From contig WJKQ01000043.1 in assembly GCA_014728975.1 (NCBI GenBank), positions 1-10,843 on the forward strand: DNA of 10,843 bases. The letters run 5' to 3'. Position numbers and translations under genes: made by a program. Below, in pieces: positions 6,267 to 10,843 of this stretch (within the stretch, counting starts at the first letter, position 1; every line of letters starts with the position of its first letter). The notes below the pieces were generated by a model. That model ran no database searches and had not been told where the DNA came from. It saw nothing but the letters and a program-made list of their open reading frames with translations. The stretch comes from Candidatus Peregrinibacteria bacterium (GTDB taxonomy: Bacteria; Patescibacteriota; Gracilibacteria; UBA1369; LOWO2-01-FULL-3).

Positions 6267-6312
6267 GATTTATTCACTATCCCCAAAATATGTCAAATTC
6301 CAGATATAAATT

Positions 6313-6343
6313 GAATGTCCCCTAGACATTTTACGAGACATTC
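6313..6343. repeat. Inverted repeat with two alternative right arms (GAATGTC / GACATT / GACATTC)
   Basis: GAATGTC at 6313-6319 can pair with GACATTC at 6337-6343 (7 pairs, 17-base loop). Alternatively AATGTC at 6314-6319 can pair with GACATT at 6325-6330 (6 pairs, 5-base loop CCCTA). The two structures exclude each other. No T run follows on either strand. Confidence 0.65.
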
Positions 6344-6373
6344 TAAAAAATATAAAATCACACGTAAAACATT

Positions 6374-8215
6374 CTATTTCAACACCGCCTTTATCCTCCT
6401 GACTCCACTGGAAGAACTTTTTTCCTTTAGAATTTTAAAATGTCCCAGCTCAGAAGTATCCGAAACATGCGGGCCGCCGCAAATTTCAGTACTGAAAATA
6501 TTACCTTTTTCAGGATCTCCGATGGTATAAACTTTTACTTTTTCTCCGTATTTTGATTCAAATAATCCCATTGCGCCTTTTTCCTTTGCTTCCTCTACTG
6601 TCATTTCTTCACATTTCACCGGCAGATTTTTGCTGATTTGTTCATTTACAATCTTCTCCACCTCCTTCTTTTGCTCGTCTGTTAATTTTTCGGAATGACT
6701 GAAATCGAAACGCAGTCTCTCGCAAGTAATATTTGATCCTCTTTGCTCAACATGATCACCCAAAACTTTCCTTAAAGCCTGATGCAGTAAATGTGTGGCG
6801 GTATGAAGTTTTGCGGTTTCTTCACTGTAATCAGCAAGGCCCCCGGCAAACTTCTTTTCGGCGCCGGCACGTGAAAGCTCCTGATGCTTGCCGTAATATT
6901 CACAAAATTTCTCCATTATAAAATCCTTATCCTTTATCTTATCCTGAATCCAGCCGCTGGCTTCCAACTCCTCTATGGTTGCTTCAACAGGAAAACCGTA
7001 AGTGGCAAACATTTCAAAAAAGAAGTCCTCATTAAAAGCATAAATACCCTGGTTTTTCATATGTTCAAGTTTTTCCATTTCCTTTTTCAGAACCGAAAGA
7101 CCATGCCCCAGAGTTTTTAAAAATTTTGTCTCTTCGGAAACGATCTCTTCAAAAATTCTGTCCTGGTTTTCATAGAGTTCAGTATAAAAATCTCCGTAAT
7201 CTTTAACGAAAATACCTGCAAGTTTCCTTGCGAAATCTGTTTCGATTCCAATTTTTCTGCCATGTCGGATCGCCCGGCGGATTAGACGCCTGAGTACATA
7301 CCCCTGATCTGTGTTTGAAGGTGTAACTCCATAAGGATCTCCCAAAATAAAAGTAGCGGACCTTAAATGATCTGCAATAATTCTTTCTGATTCAATATGT
7401 TTTTCCTCGGGCTCGCCGTAGCCGCCCAATAAACGGATTTCCTCAATAACTTCCTTAAAAAGTTCAGTTTCAAATGGTGAATTGACTCCGTTTAAAATCG
7501 CGAGCACCCTTTCAAATCCCATCCCGGTATCTACATTTCTTTGTTCCAGTGGTTCATACGACCCGTCTTCAGTTTTATTGTACTCCATAAAAACATCATT
7601 CCAGATTTCCACCCACCTTTCATCGTCCGGATCAAATTTTTCCGGAGCATCACTTTCGCCTGTCCAATAAAACATTTCTGTATCCGGCCCGCAGGGCCCG
7701 GTATGACCGGCCGGCCCCCACCAGTTTTCTTCTTTGGGCAAAAACACTATTCTTTCATCATTAATTCCGAGGCTTTTCCAGACTTCAGCCGACTCAGTGT
7801 CTTTTGGAGCATCACTGTCTCCGGCGAAACACGAAATTGCCAGTTTATCATGCGATAATCCAAGCCCTCCATTATCCCTGTTTCGTGTTAAAAAATCATA
7901 GCTCATTTTTATTGCCTCTTCTTTAAAATAATCTCCCAAAGACCAATTTCCGAGCATCTCAAAAAAAGTGAGATGACTGCTGTCGCCGACTTCATCAATA
8001 TCATCGGTACGGATGCATTTTTGAATATCCACAAGTCTTTTTCCTGAAGGATGCGGTTCTCCCATCAAAAAAGGCACCAAAGGATGCATCCCCGCAGTGG
8101 AAAAAAGTACGGTCGGATCATTTTCCGGAATAAGGGAAGAACCTTTTATTTCGGCATGATCATAATTATTCACAAAAAAATCGATATACAGTTGCCTTAA
8201 TTTTCGAGCGGTCAT
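6374..8215 (-). CDS. alaS: Alanine--tRNA ligase, short form ending after the editing domain
   Basis: AlaRS charges tRNA-Ala with alanine and clears mischarged Ser or Gly. Class II motifs are present: motif 1 region GSSLIPENDPTVLFSTAGM (residues 25-43), motif 2 HLTFFEMLGNWSLGDYF (81-97), HTGPCGPDTEMF (171-182) and motif 3 DTGMGFERVLAI (229-240). A tRNA-recognition helical region follows. The editing domain has its zinc ligands in HTATH (His471, His475) and CGGPH (Cys579, His583). The protein ends 30 residues later at GVRRIKAVLK, exactly where the editing domain ends, so at 613 residues it lacks the DHHA1 / C-Ala part of the usual approximately 870-residue enzyme. The stop is a clean TAG with no sign of a broken continuation in the downstream 208 bases. 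Short forms like this are, to my knowledge, common in CPR bacteria. The start at 8215 has AAAGG six bases upstream and a good promoter. Confidence 0.95.
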   Translation of the reverse strand: MTARKLRQLYIDFFVNNYDHAEIKGSSLIPENDPTVLFSTAGMHPLVPFLMGEPHPSGKRLVDIQKCIRTDDIDEVGDSSHLTFFEMLGNWSLGDYFKEEAIKMSYDFLTRNRDNGGLGLSHDKLAISCFAGDSDAPKDTESAEVWKSLGINDERIVFLPKEENWWGPAGHTGPCGPDTEMFYWTGESDAPEKFDPDDERWVEIWNDVFMEYNKTEDGSYEPLEQRNVDTGMGFERVLAILNGVNSPFETELFKEVIEEIRLLGGYGEPEEKHIESERIIADHLRSATFILGDPYGVTPSNTDQGYVLRRLIRRAIRHGRKIGIETDFARKLAGIFVKDYGDFYTELYENQDRIFEEIVSEETKFLKTLGHGLSVLKKEMEKLEHMKNQGIYAFNEDFFFEMFATYGFPVEATIEELEASGWIQDKIKDKDFIMEKFCEYYGKHQELSRAGAEKKFAGGLADYSEETAKLHTATHLLHQALRKVLGDHVEQRGSNITCERLRFDFSHSEKLTDEQKKEVEKIVNEQISKNLPVKCEEMTVEEAKEKGAMGLFESKYGEKVKVYTIGDPEKGNIFSTEICGGPHVSDTSELGHFKILKEKSSSSGVRRIKAVLK

Positions 8216-8221
8216 GTTTAA

Positions 8222-8226
8222 CCTTT
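8222..8226 (-). promoter_or_regulatory. Shine-Dalgarno site of alaS
   Basis: AAAGG on the minus strand, six bases from the ATG at 8215. It is the clearest ribosome-binding site in the window, where most other genes have none, and it supports this start codon. Confidence 0.55.
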
Positions 8227-8239
8227 AAACAGTGCGTCC

Positions 8240-8268
8240 ATTCTACGAAAAAACACTTTAACTTACAA
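8240..8268 (-). promoter_or_regulatory. Predicted promoter of alaS
   Basis: On the minus strand TTGTAA (8263-8268) and TAGAAT (8240-8245) are spaced by 17 bases, about 25 bases upstream of the start codon. Box matches are fair and the spacing is ideal. A matching promoter for the divergent gene at 8318 is not clear; TAAAAT at 8294-8299 is a possible -10 box without a good -35 partner. Confidence 0.5.
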
Positions 8269-8317
8269 GTAATGTATGACATATTTAGTACTGTAAAATT
8301 TCATTAAGATTCTAAAA

Positions 8318-10126
8318 ATGGGGAAAAAAGCAAATGCCAAGAAAAAAAGGCGAGAATTAAAAGAAAAAAAAGAGAAAGAGGAGAAAAAAAGTTTGTTTAA
8401 AAAACTTTTTAAAAACAAATCCAAAAAAGAAACTAAAAAAAGAACGAAGAAACCTAAAGAAAAAAAAGAAAAAAAACTCAAGCTTAATAAAAAGAAAATA
8501 TTTGGAGGAGTGTTTGCGTTAATCATGCTTGCCATTTTAATATCTGTTGGATATTTGCTTTTTAAAAGAGCGTTTAGACCCGAACCCATCGCCAGATTTC
8601 TTCCTGAAAAAAATACAATCGCATTTATTGAAATCAACAGCAATTTTAACCATAATCAACTGACAAAAACTTTTGATCTTTTACAAAATCATCCAGATTA
8701 TTCAAAAGAAAAAATGATCCGGTTCATCGAAGAAAAATTTAAAGTCAGCTTTGACGCAGAAATCAAAAGTTGGATAGGCAGAGAAGTGGGAATTGCTGTA
8801 ATTAACTCTCCAAAAAGAGAGGGGATAGTGGAAACAATCTATTTCGCTGAAACTTACAGCAAAAATAATGCACGTGAATTTATAAAATCAAAATCTTCAG
8901 AATCAAGATATCTCGGATACGACATATTTATTTCCACGAATGGCCAGGCCTTTGCTTTTATCGATGATTATCTTTTTATGGGGTACAACGATAAAATCAT
9001 TAAAGAATTGATCGATTTTCAGGAATCCTCAAAACCAGACCTTTATTCCTCCCGGGAATACTCAAAAATAAACGATAATCTTCCTTTAAATAAAGTCGCC
9101 TTTTTATACCTGAATTTAAATCATGTTAACGATGAAGTCTTTAAAGCTTTTCCTTTTCTTTCCGAAAAAGGACTGTCTTCGGAAAACATAAATCCCTTTA
9201 TAAATATTTTTAAAGCTGAAGGAATGGCGCTCGTTGCCATGGATAATAAATTTGCCATACAGAGTTTCACAAGCATTGATCCGGAAATACTCAAAGAAAG
9301 TGAATTTATATCATTCAAAGAAAAATACACAGCCGATCTTACGGGATATATTACTGAAGATGCTCTTGCCTTTTGGGGAGGAGTAAATCTTGATTTTCAG
9401 ATAAAAAGAATTATAGAAATACTGGCAGGCGGAGATAGTAATACTCTCGAAATTTTTGAAGCTTTTTTACAAAACAATACTCTGAAATATTTTGGTCCTG
9501 AGATAAATTTTAAAAAAGACATCCTTTCCCTTTTTCAGAATGAATTTGCACTGGCACTTGAACCGAAAGAAGATCAGATCGTTTATAAATTATTGATAGA
9601 ATTGGAAGATCCAAAAACGCAGGCGGTAAAGCTTCATGAAATAGCTGATAACTTTGCGGAGATAAGTGCCGTGTTTGAGCCGAAGGTTGTAGAACATACT
9701 CTTGAGGACGGAACAGTAACCCAGGAAATAGTTGCTTCCCCGGAAGTCATTATACGTAAAGAAAGTATGTACGACGAAACTACAATTTACGAAATGCAGA
9801 TGGGAAAACAAAATTGGGGAATATACTATGCAGTAATAGGTGACATAGCCGTAATATCCACGGATATTGAAGGTGTCAAAAACGCAGTCGATTCCAAAAA
9901 TTCCAAAATAATAAGCCTGAAAACCTCGAAAAAATACAACGATCTGATAAAACCAATACTGCACAGCTCTGACGAAATAGCATATTTTAATACCGGCGGG
10001 CTTCTGCCTCCGCTTTTTGAAGCAGAAGAAATCCCTGTATTCCTTAAACCCGTTTCATGTTTCAGCACTGGAAAAAATTACTTTAATGACGGAATAATTA
10101 CGATTAATTACTTGCGCATCAAGTAA
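8318..10126 (+). CDS. DUF3352-like single-pass membrane protein with lysine-rich cytoplasmic N-terminus
   Basis: 602 residues. Residues 1-60 are extremely basic (30 Lys and 3 Arg, many in KKK/KEKK runs) and probably sit in the cytoplasm, disordered or coiled. One membrane helix follows (about 61-82, IFGGVFALIMLAILISVGYLL). The rest is a large, predicted extracellular domain. It opens with ARFLPEKNTIAFIEIN (92-107) and contains SWIGREVGIAVI (from 151), a pattern typical of DUF3352, where a lipid-like opening (LP..T..Y/FIE) precedes W.G.E at the end of the first unit. A second, related-looking unit (GPEINFKKDILSLFQNEFALALEP) appears in the middle. No catalytic motif is recognised and the family function is unknown. 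The stop lies three bases before the next start, so the two genes are probably one operon. The start at 8318 is the first ATG after the intergenic region, without a clear ribosome site. Confidence 0.8.
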   Translation: MGKKANAKKKRRELKEKKEKEEKKSLFKKLFKNKSKKETKKRTKKPKEKKEKKLKLNKKKIFGGVFALIMLAILISVGYLLFKRAFRPEPIARFLPEKNTIAFIEINSNFNHNQLTKTFDLLQNHPDYSKEKMIRFIEEKFKVSFDAEIKSWIGREVGIAVINSPKREGIVETIYFAETYSKNNAREFIKSKSSESRYLGYDIFISTNGQAFAFIDDYLFMGYNDKIIKELIDFQESSKPDLYSSREYSKINDNLPLNKVAFLYLNLNHVNDEVFKAFPFLSEKGLSSENINPFINIFKAEGMALVAMDNKFAIQSFTSIDPEILKESEFISFKEKYTADLTGYITEDALAFWGGVNLDFQIKRIIEILAGGDSNTLEIFEAFLQNNTLKYFGPEINFKKDILSLFQNEFALALEPKEDQIVYKLLIELEDPKTQAVKLHEIADNFAEISAVFEPKVVEHTLEDGTVTQEIVASPEVIIRKESMYDETTIYEMQMGKQNWGIYYAVIGDIAVISTDIEGVKNAVDSKNSKIISLKTSKKYNDLIKPILHSSDEIAYFNTGGLLPPLFEAEEIPVFLKPVSCFSTGKNYFNDGIITINYLRIK

Positions 10127-10129
10127 AAT

Positions 10130-10843
10130 ATGCCAAAGAAATTAAAGGATTTAAAAATAGACCCCAAATCAAAGAAAATAAATCTTCAGGGGAAAGATTC
10201 AAAGAAAAAAAAACCTATAGAAAAAGAGGAGAATATTCTTTATAAGCAAAAATCCCCCATTAAAGAAGTCAGAGATATAAATGGTGGAAAAGAAGGGGGA
10301 TACTTATACATAAAAGGTAAAAATTTCAAACCTCCGAAATTTCTTGGAAACCTTCTTAAGATCGGATTAATCGGATTTTTGATAATCATGTTAATTAACG
10401 CTGTAAATGTTTATTTTATCGGAAAAGGAATAGAAAAGGATATTTCAGAAACTGCATATGAAGGCTATAACTTTTTATTGGACGCGGGGAAAAGTGCAAC
10501 TAAAATTCAGTTTGAAAACGCCCTTACGGAATTCAACAAAGCTTTGAAAAATTTTGAACGGGCTGAAGAGGAATTATGGTTTATCAACACGGATTACACT
10601 TTTTACAGCAAATCCAGCGACATTGAAAAAGCGGTTATCGCACTTCTGGAGGGGGGAAAATATTTTGCCACGGCAGGAAAATATTTTTTGGAAGCAGTTG
10701 AAGAATTTAATAAAATCCCAATATATTTTGTCTCAAAAAATATTCCGACAAATAAGGAGAACGTGTCAATAACAGATACTTTAAAAGCCGGATTGGAAAA
10801 AACCGATCTCGCAATTGAACAAATCTCCCTTGCGGCAGAGGAA
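10130..10843 (+). CDS. DUF4012-like membrane protein, N-terminal part, cut by window edge
   Basis: 238 codons are visible and the frame is open to the window end. It begins MPKKLKDLKIDPKSKK, with a lysine-rich cytoplasmic stretch up to about residue 72. One membrane helix follows (about 74-97, NLLKIGLIGFLIIMLINAVNV). Then comes an external helical region: YEGYNFLLDAGKSA...FENALTEFNKALKNFERAEEEL (about 112-149), ALLEGGKYFATAGKYFLEAVEEF (171-193), and further helices. This order, with a 'Y..LL.A...A....F..A...F..A...F' helix pair after the membrane segment, is what I know from the start of DUF4012 proteins, which are widespread in CPR and some other bacteria and have no established function. 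It starts three bases after the stop of the DUF3352-like gene, without an evident ribosome site of its own, which suggests translational coupling. The DUF4012 core lies mostly outside the window, so the name is provisional. Confidence 0.72.
   Translation, partial: MPKKLKDLKIDPKSKKINLQGKDSKKKKPIEKEENILYKQKSPIKEVRDINGGKEGGYLYIKGKNFKPPKFLGNLLKIGLIGFLIIMLINAVNVYFIGKGIEKDISETAYEGYNFLLDAGKSATKIQFENALTEFNKALKNFERAEEELWFINTDYTFYSKSSDIEKAVIALLEGGKYFATAGKYFLEAVEEFNKIPIYFVSKNIPTNKENVSITDTLKAGLEKTDLAIEQISLAAEE

Larger units (their letters stand above)
6166..6373. other. Convergent miaB-alaS intergenic region with clustered inverted repeats
   Basis: A 208-base gap between two convergent genes with no credible reading frame of its own. 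It is mostly A/T-rich but holds GC-rich islands: the palindrome at 6255-6266, TCCCC at 6280-6284 and GTCCCC at 6317-6322. An A/T palindrome TTAAGAA-T-TTCTTAA lies at 6201-6215. No hairpin followed by a T run is visible on either strand, so an ordinary intrinsic terminator is not supported, although the structures could end transcription in another way. Confidence 0.6.

Noticed and set aside
9590..9964. 124-codon open frame antisense to the DUF3352-like gene
   Set aside because: It is Tyr/Phe-rich as expected for the complement of A-rich coding DNA, has no recognisable domain and lies fully inside a well-supported gene.
10554..10772. Plus-strand open frame inside the DUF4012-like gene
   Set aside because: It is a shifted reading of the same strand; the frame from 10130 is open to the window end and has the membrane helix and family pattern.

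Overview
The window looks like chromosomal DNA from a small-genome bacterium of the Candidate Phyla Radiation (Patescibacteria). This is inferred from family content rather than from any single diagnostic gene. The signs are an alanyl-tRNA synthetase that stops at the end of its editing domain, a beta-lactamase-fold protein that has lost its metal motif, a DUF3352-DUF4012 type membrane protein pair, weak or absent Shine-Dalgarno sites, and A/T-rich compact spacing. The complete genes read cleanly in the standard code, so there is no sign of TGA-to-glycine recoding. I see no CRISPR array, intact insertion sequence, prophage or rRNA, and no gene-free stretch longer than about 210 bases.

Layout: bases 1-691 (minus) carry the N-terminal half of enolase, cut by the window edge. 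Bases 776-2143 (minus) encode a secreted or surface protein made of seven FG-GAP-type repeats, with a signal peptide and a C-terminal membrane tail. Bases 2263-3256 (plus) hold a compact group: a small two-helix membrane protein, a degenerate metallo-beta-lactamase-fold protein and a tRNA-Arg(CCU) gene. Bases 3273-4604 (minus) encode a second seven-repeat FG-GAP protein, a paralogue of the first. Bases 4759-6165 (plus) encode MiaB, which modifies A37 of tRNA. A convergent 208-base gap with unusual GC-rich inverted repeats separates MiaB from alaS (6374-8215, minus). From 8318 (plus) a DUF3352-like membrane protein is followed after 3 bases by a DUF4012-like membrane protein that runs off the window.

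Three genes belong to translation and tRNA function (tRNA-Arg, MiaB, AlaRS) and one to central carbon metabolism (enolase). The rest are envelope proteins. The two FG-GAP proteins are predicted seven-bladed beta-propellers held at the cell surface by almost identical C-terminal tails. The DUF3352/DUF4012 pair are two single-pass proteins with very basic cytoplasmic N-termini and large external domains, probably made from one transcript. The most interesting material is the pair of propellers, which show DNA-level signs of repeat exchange and share a candidate sorting tail, and the structured gap between MiaB and alaS.
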